From positions 13,754,388-13,818,387 of the forward strand of contig NC_051855.1 of the NCBI RefSeq assembly GCF_905115235.1: DNA of 64,000 bases, read 5' to 3'. The position numbers and the translations under genes are program-made. Source of the stretch: Hermetia illucens. Lineage: Eukaryota > Arthropoda > Insecta > Diptera > Stratiomyidae. The notes under the pieces are model-generated. The model did not search any database, had not been told where the DNA came from, and saw only the letters and a program-made list of their open reading frames with translations. Shown piece by piece: positions 13,001 to 22,907 of this stretch (position 1 is its first letter; every line of letters starts with the position of its first letter).

Positions 13001-14382
13001 AAACAAATATTAAATAGATCCTTTTATTTGTGCGTGTACATCTTCAGAAAGCAAGTACATCAGCCGCGATTCAAACATATCACCCGAGATATTACAAACT
13101 TCTGAACCAGTAATAGACTCACCATCAGAACCTACTCGTCAACAAATCCTCACTCTCGCATATATATTACCAGGAAACGGGATCATTGGCCATAAACGTG
13201 CAATTAGGCAAGAGTATAGTCGTCTTTTTGTCCTTTTTTAGTATGCTTATATTTTATGCCACTTATTAGAATAGTCCATTATTCATCTAGTCGAGGAAAC
13301 AAAAATCCTGGCAAGCGGCATCATGGTTATTAATGCAATACAATTTATTTTGATTTAGCGGGGGGGATTTCAGCGTGGACTTGCCCTTCAACATCCGAGA
13401 CTTTGATCCACCGAGAAAACAACACCAGCAACAACAACAGTCTGCAACGACGTCACCAACATCATCATCAGCACAGTTCCAATACAACCCATCACCTATC
13501 TCCTTCAACCACAGCAACCATGCAATTGAAGCATCAACAACAACAAAATTTTCTGCTTCAAACCCACCAGCTCCAATCGCATCCACAACAACACAAACAC
13601 AATCTTCCCAAATTTTGAAGAATTCCTATCAGAACTTATCAAGATTTCCCACTCCCAAGAAGCTAACACCTAACACTGCTGCGGTTCCTACCAAAGTACA
13701 CGATTTCGTTATCAATGGACCCCCCCTGAAAATTTATGAAATGCAGCAAACTAGTTTAGTCCTGAATAAGAACTATGGTGATTTCTTAACAATAACACCT
13801 CGTAGGAAGTGTAGAGCTTCTGCATCATTGCATCCCCCAGAAGTTGGGAAAGCCAGTGCTACCAATAGTACTTTCTTTGCGGGGGATCGACAGCAAAAGC
13901 GAAAATACCCCGACACTTGCCTAGAGAAGGCAGATAGTACCAGTACAAGTTACAGCGCTACTGAAGCTGGATCATTGCAGCTCGCAAATTTGAAAATGCC
14001 CTATGAAACTTCAGATTTGAAACCCTCCGACTACCGCGCAATAGACAGTTTATACAATGCTGATACTCTTAAGTTGGGGAGTGAGTGCAACCATCGTACT
14101 AAATTTTCATCATATTCAAGTATTTGTAATCTCAAAGATATCTCAACATCCCTTAATGAGAAACCATATAAACTCCAAATAGATGATATAATGGGCTATG
14201 CAAATATTATAAATGTTACATCGCCGCCGTCCGCATTCAGCGATACACCTGAAACCGACGTCGAATTGATAAATCCCGCTGGATCAAACGTAAATAACGG
14301 CCTATCAACATCGATAACAATCACTAAACCTACTAATGGAAAACACTGTCCCACCCCAAGAGATTATACTATTGCTGTTTAG
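1094..14382 (+). CDS. Dscam2: Dscam2-type cell adhesion receptor, 5' truncated by the window edge
   Basis: Homophilic immunoglobulin receptor of the Dscam family, a neuronal surface protein for self-avoidance and tiling. Phase-consistent exons: 1094-1328, 1414-1618, 2977-3113, 3637-3796, 3878-3988, 4402-4560, Ig7 alternatives 4853-5260 and 5881-6237, 7563-7682, 7744-7926, 7982-8440, 8501-9426, 9718-10001, 10062-10210, 10264-10542, 10594-10772, 10828-11866, 13048-13213, 13374-14382. Order seen: second half of Ig3, Ig4-Ig9, FN1-FN4, Ig10, FN5-FN6, one membrane segment (about 11025-11095), then a cytoplasmic tail. Landmarks shared with Dscam1 from memory: EDKGMYQCFV in Ig4, QPGPSVSLKC in Ig5, CPVAGYPI in Ig6, YPYATFHL in the tail, and a C-terminus YTIAV resembling Dscam1 TMAV. 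The duplicated Ig7 exon argues for the Dscam2 paralogue. Oddity: an in-frame TGA in the Ig6 exon. Exons for Ig1, Ig2 and the first half of Ig3 lie outside the window. Confidence 0.85.
1619..2976. other. Dscam intron containing a LINE fragment
   Basis: Intron between Ig4 (donor G|GTAAAT at 1618/1619) and Ig5 (acceptor TTTCAG at 2976). The first 550 bases show nothing recognisable. The middle holds an RTE-type LINE remnant on the opposite strand (2196-2743). The last part ends in a T-rich acceptor tract. Confidence 0.7.
2196..2743 (-). mobile_element. RTE-type LINE fragment, internally deleted
   Basis: Read on the minus strand, 2743-2486 gives a decayed reverse transcriptase: LSGVLQGCILSL corresponds to the conserved TGVRQGCILSP motif. 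It then jumps to the C-terminal thumb region GSSIWKLTTNTTRKFQAF. Between them the YxDD block is missing, so there is an internal deletion. Further downstream (2400-2260) other frames carry the RTE C-terminal theme HxxAGYALQWN. The 3' end lies at a (TTA)n microsatellite at 2196-2213, the kind of simple repeat tail many LINEs carry. It is inserted antisense in a Dscam intron and is dead. Confidence 0.7.
4063..4336. mobile_element. MITE with 44-bp terminal inverted repeats
   Basis: The left end (4063-4106) and the reverse complement of the right end (4293-4336) agree at about 38 of 44 positions. The inner 23 bases (GGTACAAATTTTAATGGTGG and flank) are identical. The outer tips are TATAGGGTGTCC and TACAGGGCGCCC. 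The element is 274 bp with no coding capacity and sits in a Dscam intron. The TA at each tip suits a Tc1/mariner-type target duplication, but the superfamily is inferred. Confidence 0.85.
4402..4560 (+). other. Dscam exon (second half of Ig6) with an in-frame TGA
   Basis: The preceding exon ends in phase 1 (AAA G at 3988) and this exon ends in phase 1 (TTA G at 4560). Only one frame is therefore allowed, and it reads DNVRLPTNM, stop, QRVYNGTLSMENVQ, then the Ig6 F-strand TYSC. The TGA is at 4428-4430. The rest of the exon is well conserved and uninterrupted, and the splice sites are intact. At the same position Dscam1 has a basic residue (from memory), so a single CGA-to-TGA change is the simplest explanation. 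Sequencing error, a null allele, RNA editing or read-through are all possible. Confidence 0.8.
4853..5260 (+). other. Dscam alternative Ig7 exon A
   Basis: A single exon encodes a whole Ig domain, opening VPPKITPFSF and containing the cysteine pair in SIQCVVV and TYTCRVQ. Both ends are phase 1 (acceptor AG|TA, donor G|GTATAC). It has a long insertion in the C'-E region (about 40 residues rich in Ser, Thr and Asp). Exon B (5881-6237) has the same phases, the same VPPR/K start and the same domain position, and Ig8 follows directly. In Drosophila Dscam2 two such exons are used mutually exclusively; I infer the same here. If both were included the protein would have an eleventh Ig domain. Confidence 0.8.
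5589..5678 (+). promoter_or_regulatory. Imperfect inverted repeat in the intron between the alternative Ig7 exons
   Basis: Bases 5589-5612 and 5655-5678 pair as a 24-bp stem: 21 Watson-Crick pairs, one G-U and two mismatches, with a 42-base loop. It lies between Ig7 exons A and B, where RNA structure often governs mutually exclusive splicing. The role is inference; it could also be a decayed transposon end. Confidence 0.45.
5881..6237 (+). other. Dscam alternative Ig7 exon B
   Basis: Second complete Ig7 exon, opening VPPRVAPFNF, with cysteines in TQLMCSSSQ and NYTCLIT. Acceptor CAG|TT at 5880/5881 and donor G|GTTCGT at 6237/6238, both phase 1. It splices in frame either to Ig6 upstream or to Ig8 at 7563. 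The domain also has a long C'-E loop but little sequence identity with exon A beyond the Ig framework, as expected of an old exon duplication. Confidence 0.8.
6238..7562. other. Dscam intron between Ig7 exon B and Ig8
   Basis: 1.3 kb of AT-rich sequence. I looked for a third Ig7 exon here (VPP start, Cys-Trp-Cys pattern, phase 1 ends) and found none. The open frames at 6652-6855, 6958-7149 and 7198-7500 carry no Ig features. Confidence 0.6.
11867..13047. other. Dscam intron in the cytoplasmic-tail region
   Basis: Intron from donor A|GTATGT (11866/11867) to acceptor TTCAG (13047). Its sequence is AT-rich with no recognisable exon. Reading through the donor stops after seven codons (stop near 11887), so an intron-retained transcript would give a receptor with a shortened tail. 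Confidence 0.55.
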
Positions 14383-16394
14383 GTGAAGTTATGAGATTAT
14401 CTGTTGAATTTTATATCGCCTTTGATTGCCAATGCTGGCCGAAAGGAGTCCTTTGCTCTTTCCTAAATATGATTTGGATGAGGGTATATGTGATCACTGG
14501 CGATCGGATTTACAAGAAAAAAACATCGAATTTTTAGGCTCAAGTACGAATTGAGTGTATTCGATTTTCCACTCATAATATAAAATCTACCACTTGCGTG
14601 AAAGGAACAACGAAAGATAGCATAAAGTGATGTGAAGAAAAAAAATATTAATTGAAGAAGAACAAGAAAAATAGAAAATTAATTAGCTTGTTTTTACAGT
14701 AAGGATGCCCTAACGAAACATGTTGCTGTAAAAGAAAACAAAGTTATACAATTGAAACATTTGAAAATGTTTTTTTAGACACATTTTATGTTAAAGCTAT
14801 GAAACCTGCTCCGAAGACAGTCAATCCATTTGTATGGCTGAACTTAGACGAACAGTATTTCACCATTCTGCCATGCGTCAATCCATCAAAAATGCATTGA
14901 TGAAATGACTGATGGACGACGTGTTTAGTATAAACAAGACGACAAAAAAACACTCCTGCTGCATGTTTTTAAAAACCTGAACCCTTCGGAAGTCATGTTT
15001 CGATTAACAACACTATGACAGCTGCAATACTCTCAACTTATCATCAGTCCATCGGTGATTGCCATAAAAATACCGTCGACCATAGTTTGGCATAATTCTG
15101 TCATTCAGTTTGCCATAATTTCGTCATTCTGACAGACGCCAGACTGATGAAATACTAATCGTCTAAGGTTAGCCTATGCACAACTCAACCAGGAATTTAT
15201 TCAAGTCGAAAGATAACTAATCTATGACTATCGCTGACGGCTTCTCTGGCCAATAAAAGATATCAGTCACTTTCCCACTTTCTTTTTACTTTCTATACTA
15301 CTGGAATGAGCGCTTTATCGTTTTTTAAGTGACAAGGTCTTTTTTTGTAAATAACTGAAAATTTAATTTTTTAAAGTATTTATAGAGTACCTGTGGAATC
15401 GTATTAATATTTAATACTTCAAATTTACTAAAAATGCATTTATAAAAAATTAGAAAAAAGATCTTTCGGATCAGCCTTTTTGTTTTACATGTTATCACTA
15501 TTTGTATGTTATTTCTGACTTTGAAGTTAAAAAAAACACAAATATCGAGGACCGTTGATTCCAATCTAGTGAAATAAGAAAAATTCAAAAATTATGAACT
15601 AAAAATAAACGTAATTTTTATTTTCACGAAATTTTATTCTGGGAAAAAAACTGAAAGCAAAAATAAGATGTATTGAACTGTTAAGACAATAGTGGGAATA
15701 GAGAACGGCCGAATTTCAATCCGTATCTTTACGGGCAGGGCAAACCAAGTTTAAATGTCACTGCATGTATATACATAGATACATATTTGCCATTCATATC
15801 TTCTAATAAGTTTCTAGTGTTCATAAACATAATTAGCAGATAACAGCATAAAAGTTAGAATTTTTGAGATATGAAAATTTAACAGAAATACTGACTGATT
15901 TATTCATTATTTTTTTATAAATTTAGTATACTGTATGTTTATAAGATTTATATGTGAACAATTTGCATCGGAAATAACACAAAAACAGCGAAATACATTC
16001 ATATATGCAAATGAAGATCACAGATAAGATAAACAAGTTACTGAAATCAATCATTGGAAGTAAATATGGAAAACCAGAGTTCATATAGTATCAAGAACCA
16101 CAAGTTAAATTGTATATACCGGCATAATTTTACCAAAAAAAAACAAGACACATATTCTAGGTATCCATTTATTATAAACATGACATATCCTAAAGAAAAT
16201 ACCCCCAATCACAACTTCCAATAGCACGTATTGAAAAATGCATCAATTTCATGTAGGTCAATTATGGAAATAAATAAAAATGGATGAAACAGGTTTATTC
16301 TGTGGTGACTTTTTATATACTGCATTTCGTTCAGCTGAATGATAACCATATTCACCCTTATGCGCCATAGTACACGTGCACGGCTAAAATGCAC
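14383..16394. other. Dscam 3' UTR and AT-rich intergenic sequence
   Basis: Downstream of the Dscam stop. AATAAA polyadenylation signals occur at 15252-15257 and 15604-15609, so the 3' UTR is probably about 0.9-1.2 kb. No coding exon is seen. Confidence 0.5.
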
Positions 16395-17990
16395 TTAAAC
16401 TCCCTCCAGGATTTCCCGAGACGCTCGCACTTTTCCCCCACTCTTCTGCGCCCTAATGCTTTTAGGCCGACCCACCCTTCGGCCATCTTGGGAGACTAGG
16501 TTCCACTGTATAGATGTTGATGTGGTAAATGTAGGAGGATTCAAAGCGAAAACCAGTGCTTGCAGCCTATGTCCGCGGTACTACAGCCCAAATCTACCCG
16601 TAAGCGGGAGAGGAAGGCTCGCAGAAGGCAACTAAGGACGGAGACTATAGGCTGAATCCTGCCAGTCGGAAACCTTCCCTTCACCCTTACTCACACAAGA
16701 CAGAGCAAATTGCGATTGATGGTGCGCTTTCCCACGATGTTGTTGCACGCGGAGGATAGTGCATACGGTGGCGAAACCTTCGTATGGGGGCTCGCACTGG
16801 TAAAGGGACTACAGAGTAAATCTTATCTGTTAGTAACTTCTCCTAAACCATTTATACAACTGGCGGAAGAAAGAGAAATCAGAAACAGTCTGTAATACAA
16901 AGACGGTATTGCAGGAAAGCGGATTGGACACAGTTCAATGAACTTCTTGGCAATAACGTGCAGCTCCTAGGCTCCTTTGGCGCTAGAAAATAAATTGGAA
17001 ACTCTGAGTCGCACACTTTTAAAGTGCTATGAAGAGACTTTTCTATTTCTCGAGGCCAAAGCGGTAAAATTAACAAGAAAGATGGTTTGAGAGCTGAAAA
17101 CTAGCAAGAGCTCGAACCTTTCAAGCTCAAAAAGCCCAAAGCTTAGAAGGAACAAGTCGGTAAACCGGAAACTAGACGCTTCCTGTGATGAGTGACCGAC
17201 AGTTTCGCATCTAAATAGTTAAAAGTTCGATCGCCCTCAATTTTTAAAGCGACATTTATGCAAATATTTCGATCTGGAAAGCACTGCATCGATTATCGAT
17301 GCGTTACTGCCCCAACACATATGCTGAGCGTTCGCATCGCAACCTATTAAGAGTTCGAGCCCATTTGATTCTGCATACACTACCAGATCCCTTAGTTTCT
17401 GCGTCGGTGAAGGACATAAAGAATCATAGGGTAAGTAAGCAGAGGCAACTATGACGTTTCTCCTTTTGCCATTAACCTGGTAGGTCTTGGGAACAGAATT
17501 GTCTCAGCATGGTTGCCTCTAACAATTTTAACATCGGGACGGAGGCCCTCGGTCTCGAGGATCTCTTATCGAAGAAGATGTTCGTCCCCTTTACTGATCC
17601 AATATCGTAGATTTTGTTAAAGTGAACCCCCCCGGTTTCCACATACCGTAATTAGACCAGTTACGTCCACATTACCACTATCGCCTTCTTTCGCTTTTCC
17701 TGGTAGAGACAGAGGAGAAGGCTCTGACAGGCAAGCCTGTAGTCCCTTCTCCTGTGCTTCTGAAGTTTCCTTTTGCCGTTTCCATCTGCCGAGCCCTCCT
17801 CTCCCGTTTGTTTTTTGGAAGAGTTAGGTAACAGTTGTATAGATAGGTCGGTCGTAGTTAGGTTTTCAGCTCTTCTCATTAAGGCTGACCGCGCATTAGA
17901 CACCGGGTGCAGGTTTTCCACTGAAGTGGAGAGCTTGCCTACCACAGATTTCTCCTCTTCCAAAGCATATAGTGAGTCTTATTTTCAAAC
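16395..17990 (-). mobile_element. R1/LOA-like LINE remnant with endonuclease domain
   Basis: On the minus strand, roughly 17470-17290 encodes a recognisable LINE apurinic endonuclease block: ASAYLPYDS, then LLIGCDANAQH and CWGSNA, the usual SAYLPYDS...GCDANAHH...WGS pattern. Upstream, 17963-17661 is an open basic reading frame that could be the end of the first protein. Downstream to 16395 the sequence is GC-richer than its surroundings and full of stops. No intact reverse transcriptase is seen, so this is a truncated, decayed copy. Clade assignment is tentative. Confidence 0.6.
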
Positions 17991-18322
17991 ATGGGATAAG
18001 TTACGAGTATTTGCTTGAAAATCAATAAGCCTGATTTATGTATATGTATATTGGAGAAAACACATTATCTAAAGTTATGAATGTAGATACATACATTTCA
18101 TGTTTGTATTTTCCAAATATTAATTATATAATTTCGTATTTATTGTCATATTACTATATATTTATTGTCTTAACATCTCTTTTGGGTGCACAGACTGAAG
18201 TGTCACGACTTCTCACAATAGTTTTGATATACCATTAAAAATTCCAAAAAAAAACAGAGACTGCATACTCTTCTCTATTCTATTTAGATGTTTCTGTACA
18301 CTTGCCCATCTTGATAAAAACA

Positions 18323-18328
18323 TTTATT
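18323..18328 (-). terminator. Polyadenylation signal of the proctolin gene
   Basis: AATAAA on the minus strand, about 85 bases after the proctolin stop codon. Confidence 0.6.
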
Positions 18329-18413
18329 GAACGATTTAGTTTGTTGATTAAATTGACTCCATTTGCCTGGGACGATTGCTTTGTTTGTGTAATGAAATTT
18401 TACTGAAATTCAT

Positions 18414-19688
18414 TTACATTAATTGGTCGAGATTATTCATAAACCGCTGAGGATGTTTCAAAAAGAACTTCAAGCGTGCATTTGGATCATTGGCCGCAGT
18501 ATGCATTGATCGATCAGCATGAGACGCCGAGGAGTCTGATACATCTGAGGCTCCAAAATTCATTTTAGGCCACTGCAGATTGCGGTTGTGTTGTTGAGAT
18601 AAGGAGGCGAACAGAGGTGATGAAGCTGACAAAGAAGATGGCAACGACTGCTGTGGCTGATTTTCACTGCTCGACTCTAAAATCTATTGTATTCAAAAGA
18701 TAGAGAAAAACACCCAAATTAGAATTTGCAATATGGAAACAATGTGGTGATGATGAATGGTTACATAAGAAGGTGAATCAACGGCTTCTGGAGAATAAGC
18801 ACAATAGAAATTTCTACAGCAATGTTGCATATTGCATGGGAAAATTTTGCTCTTGCAAGAATTTCCCTAGGTCTACATTAGCAGATTGGAAAATATCTAA
18901 ATCCGATTGAAAAAAAAACATTTTGGCTTCATCGTTACTGCGTTATCCGCGCCCACGTTATCCAACCCATAAGACTATTCTGCTTTTCTCCATGGCAATT
19001 TATTTCGATGGTTTGACCTGGATTTATGCTTCAAAGAATGTTAATAATGAAAATAGTATAATCAAAATACGCTGCCGGTAGTCCCATTTCAAATGAAGAG
19101 ATGATGTGCCTGCAGCGCGATAAGTTGAACAAAATCGAGAGTGATAGGTGAAAGTACAAGTAAAATGTGTAAGTGACAATATCCACTTGTTCACTCATGA
19201 AGGTTATGTTTCCCATACATATATGTGCATATGAGTAATGATGATACCAAAAAGAAAATGAACCGCTCGACGGATTTTGTTTTCCGGGAATACAATCTCT
19301 ATTTTCCTCTCAAATTTTCATGCACCCGTGGCTGTATTTAATTGAAATATAATATAATCTTTTGCCACCTCGAACTATACGTACGGCATTTAAACGTTAG
19401 ACACACGTGTGCACAGTCACAGTTAATGAAAGCCTTTCATCTGTCGGATATTGACATTCGCGTATAACATATATATTACTAACAAAGGAAAAGAAAAATA
19501 ACTTGGCCGTTAAATTGCAACTTTGCATCTAGATATACCTGGTACATAAGTTCCCGTAATTTTTCCACATTATCACCATAATTACGTGTCGGTAAATACC
19601 GGCTTTGGCATCCATTCTCCGGAGGTATAATTAACAAGCCGAGAACTATGACGAATACCATTTGTAGGAACTTCTTAGAGGAAAACAT
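18414..19688 (-). CDS. Proc: Proctolin neuropeptide precursor
   Basis: Secreted precursor of the myotropic pentapeptide proctolin, RYLPT. Exon 1 is 19688-19503 (62 codons) and exon 2 is 18683-18414 (89 codons plus stop), joined in phase 0 (donor CAA|GTTATT, acceptor ATAG|ATT), giving 151 residues. Residues 1-29 form a signal peptide with a strong hydrophobic core (VFVIVLGLLII). RYLPT at residues 30-34 follows directly, then one Arg as the processing site. This is the arrangement known for Drosophila proctolin, where the peptide also follows the signal peptide. The spacer NYGDNVEKLRELMYQVYLD recalls the conserved acidic KLREL segment of other proctolin precursors. There is one peptide copy. 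The donor is GTTATT rather than the consensus GTRAGT, so the exon junction needs cDNA support. Confidence 0.9.
18684..19502 (-). other. Intron of the proctolin gene
   Basis: 819-bp intron, AT-rich, with no recognisable element inside. Confidence 0.7.
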
Positions 19689-19836
19689 TTCTAAATTGAA
19701 ATGTTTTTATTATAGGGTTGTACAGGGGCCAAATTAACAAAGAAATCACAATTTAAATGAAAAATTCTGCTTTCCAAAGTACTCGAAATCCACGTAGATT
19801 AAGGAGAAATTAACTCTGATCGACACTTGAAAGAAC

Positions 19837-19871
19837 TGTTGAAATCCTTTTCGCGTCCTACCATATATATA
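19837..19871 (-). promoter_or_regulatory. Candidate core promoter of the proctolin gene
   Basis: On the minus strand TTATATATATGG (TATA at 19871-19864) is followed about 30 bases later by AACAGTTC, close to the insect initiator TCAGTT, with a likely start at A 19837. That gives a 5' UTR of about 150 bases before the ATG at 19688. Inferred from motifs and spacing only. Confidence 0.45.
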
Positions 19872-20254
19872 AGCCCGCAAAACCACAAAATCTGGAGGAC
19901 ACAAGGACATGCGCAATCTCATAACTTGTTTTATTCAATTTATTCCTCTGATATCTATAAGGAATGATTTTCAAGGAGTAAGATGACGTCAGTGTTGCAT
20001 CAATTTGTTTTCAACAGTTCTTTCGAATCAATTGAACTCAAATCAAAATGGAAACTATACGTTGTGACTATATGCTTATATCTAATATTAATTTTTCTTA
20101 TGCATATACTTACATGAATCAATTCATTAAAGCGAACCTTGAAGGAATCTAGACGTGTGATGATGATGAATTAGAAATATAAATATGCCCTCCAATTTTT
20201 CATTTATTCGTATATACATGTATAGTTTGTTTCCCTACTTCAATTTTGGGGGTC

Positions 20255-21050
20255 GAATAAAAAAAATGCCTCCGGGGGGAATTCATCCACCTCTGCCACC
20301 ACCACCACAAAATTGTAAAATCAACCTAATTTCATCAAAAGGCGCAACAACCGGTATCCGGCCTAGGCCTCCCTTAATAAGCAAATCCAGGCATCCCGGT
20401 TTTGCGCCAAGGTCCACCAATTTGATATCCCTAAAAGCTGCCTGGCGTCCTGATAGGTCAGGCGTAGGCGCCATTGTTCCATCTCAGGCAGGGTCTACCT
20501 TGTCTTCTTTTTCTACTATAGATATTGCCCTTAGAAACTTTTCGGGCTGAATCATCGTCATCCATACGGATTGAGTGACCCGCCCATGGCGACCTATTGA
20601 GCCGGATTGTTCCACAACCTGGCGGCCATGGTATCGCTCACAAATTTCGTCGTTATGTAGGCTACGGAATCCTCCATCATTATGTAGGGGGCCAAAAATT
20701 CTGCGGAGGAATTTTCTTTTGAACGCGGCAAAGAGTTCGTAATTTATCTTACTAAGAATTCAGTTCTCCGAGGAATACATAAGGACTGGCAAGATCATAG
20801 TCTTGTACAGCAAAAGCTTTGACCCTATGGTCAGACATTTCGAGCGAAACAACGAGATCTCGCGCCGCCTGCTCCATGTGGATGAAGGTAGACTGTACAT
20901 CTCAGGTAGTAGTTAGGTGGACTTAAAGGTTTCCCTTTGTCTTAGTTCGTTGTTGGTGTTGAATGGTCTGGAGAGTGATCCTGCTGCTTTTATCTTTTAT
21001 TCCATTAGTATTCCATCGCTTGCCGCATAGAGAAAATCTGATCTGCTGCT
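20255..21050 (-). mobile_element. RTE-like LINE 3' end, decayed
   Basis: On the minus strand, frames between 20760 and 20480 preserve the C-terminal theme of RTE-type reverse transcriptases: RKFLRRIFGPL, then WAGHSIRMDDDDSARKV, then RRQGRPCLRW. This corresponds to the usual FERKILRRIFGP...WAGHVxRMxxxxxARKV...RRGRPxLRW. Several frame changes and stops are needed to follow it. The sequence up to about 21050 is probably earlier RT domain, too decayed to align by eye. Confidence 0.65.
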
Positions 21051-21375
21051 GATTTGCCTGCAGCGAAGCTTCTTTAGTATGATCCAATGATATTCTGGGC
21101 GTATGGGTCTATTCGGCCTAGCAAGATAGCGGAAAATTTATTGAGCATGGTAAACTTCTACCGTTCAAAAATTTTAAATATTGGCTATGAGGTTTCGATC
21201 GCAGGGCAGAGGCGATCTCATCAGACGCTGCCTCAGCGCCTCTACCCTACCCGGAGCAGCGTGACCGAAAGCGGCAACAGGTGGCAATTGGCTCGTTTAT
21301 ATGCATTTCAAAACGAGCCAAGGGTATGAATTACAACGACCGAAATCGCATTTGTTTGAACCTACAACTGGTTAG

Positions 21376-21460
21376 AGCTAATAAAAATGAATTTTGTTTT
21401 GGGATGAGCTTGTCCTTATCTCATTAGCTCATCCCAAAACAAAATTCATTTTTATTAGCT
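21376..21460. repeat. Perfect hairpin with 35-bp arms
   Basis: Arms 21376-21410 and 21426-21460 are exact reverse complements (both ends read AGCT), separated by a 15-base spacer. There is no mismatch in 35 pairs, so it is recent or maintained. It lies in transposon-rich sequence. Confidence 0.95.
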
Positions 21461-21540
21461 AAGTACGACCGCACTTTCACCGAACACCAAATACCACGGT
21501 GGAAAAATTGTCCACCCCCCGGGGGCTGCTAGTGTATTTA

Positions 21541-21595
21541 TTCAAAGATATCGATATTTCAGGAACCAGTTGCTCCCTTCCTCAGTTAAGCTTCG
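21541..21595 (-). ncRNA. Hammerhead-ribozyme-like motif (Penelope type), copy 2
   Basis: The minus-strand RNA contains CUGAGGA (21585-21579), an 18-base stem-loop (AGGGAGC..GGUUCCU), then GAAAUAUCGAUAUC. The conserved core fits CUGANGA...GAAA. Stem III would be three pairs, AUA/UAU, closed by UCGA, with C as the cleavage-site base. Stem II has about six of seven pairs. Such minimal hammerheads with very short stem III are known in Penelope-like retroelements. Stem I is weak. No Penelope reverse transcriptase is seen nearby. Confidence 0.45.
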
Positions 21596-22907
21596 TCTCT
21601 CATGGTCAAGTTTAGATAGTCGCAATTGTCTATTTATCAGTTTTATCTAATAACTCACTTATGTCAACTTTATCCAATTTAAACATTAAGTTATCCCTAC
21701 TGCCACTCTTCCAAACGGTTCATATATTTCATCACATATCCTCCGTCCAAGTAGACAGATAATAGGCTAATATTATCTCATCCAAAAAAAAAACTTTGAG
21801 TCTTTTTCGATTTCAATCAATATAGCTTTTACGATACAAGACAACAGAATCAAATTGTGAATGAAAGGAAAGAGACGATGACGAGAAAAGAATAACAAGC
21901 GTACCCATTACCATTGGGGATGAAAAGGCGCCAGAGATTTTGGCGCCACGCTATCTCAGCGACAATTATTCTATAGGGACCAATTTATACCTATATGTAT
22001 GTGTGGTGGGGATTACATAAAATGTTGCTAGAATATGAATAGTAGATTTAGCTTTCATTCATAAATGTGGGCTCTGTGACCATGTGCGCAAATGCTAACC
22101 ATGGTCGGCACGTCTCTTTGTATGCAATAAGTACAGATCAGCGATGAAAATAGCTTTATTGCATCACACAAGATAATATTGCCCAAGTAAATTTGAAAAA
22201 ATAAGACAGAAAATCGATCAACATTTCAGTTTAAGTGAATTTATTATGTTAATGTTACATTAGTTAGATAATTAATTATAGAGTGTTCGATTCAATCTGA
22301 TGGATTTTGATGCTCTTGACCTTGGACATTAGCCATGATAATTTCCTAGAAATCTTCCTGGTTTGCTCAAAATAATTAAGAAAAAATATAATAAGTTCCC
22401 TTTAGGTATTACTATCCTGTCTCGCTGTTGTCGGGTTTGTATCCTTTGGTGTTTAATTTATTCAATCGATTTTGTATTCAAGCTAGAAAATTCCGGAAGC
22501 AGCAGGACTCGCAGAGAAGTTCTTACCGTTCTACATCCAAATTCACATCTTAGTTAGGATCGAAAGTTTAACGTACACCTTTGTAATATTTACTGGCTTT
22601 TGTTGATATTTCTAGTTGATAATTTTATGTTGTTTAGCTCAAATCGTGGTGTACATTTTTAACAGTGTCCGAAAGGGTTAGACCCTATTGAAGTGAAACT
22701 AGAAACTTCAGTGGCCATTCTTCAGGCTGGAGTTTTCTTTTCAATCGGCTTTTCAGCTGAAACGTTTGAGTTCTTTGGTTTAGGGACATCAATAACTGGC
22801 ATTGTAAGACGCTGAAATTGTCGTAATGGGGCTAACTGCCTTTTTGTCAGTTGATGGATATTGTCATAAACTGTTGAATAGTTTGCTGTTAATTTACTTT
22901 CAAACGG
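21596..22907. other. AT-rich intergenic sequence
   Basis: No exon or transposon protein is recognised here. A minus-strand AATAAA at 22462-22457 could serve the gene ending at 22908, giving a 3' UTR of about 450 bases. Confidence 0.4.

Noticed and set aside
13403-13618. His/Gln-rich frame overlapping the last Dscam exon
   Set aside because: It is an out-of-frame shadow of the Q-rich Dscam tail; splice phase supports the other frame.
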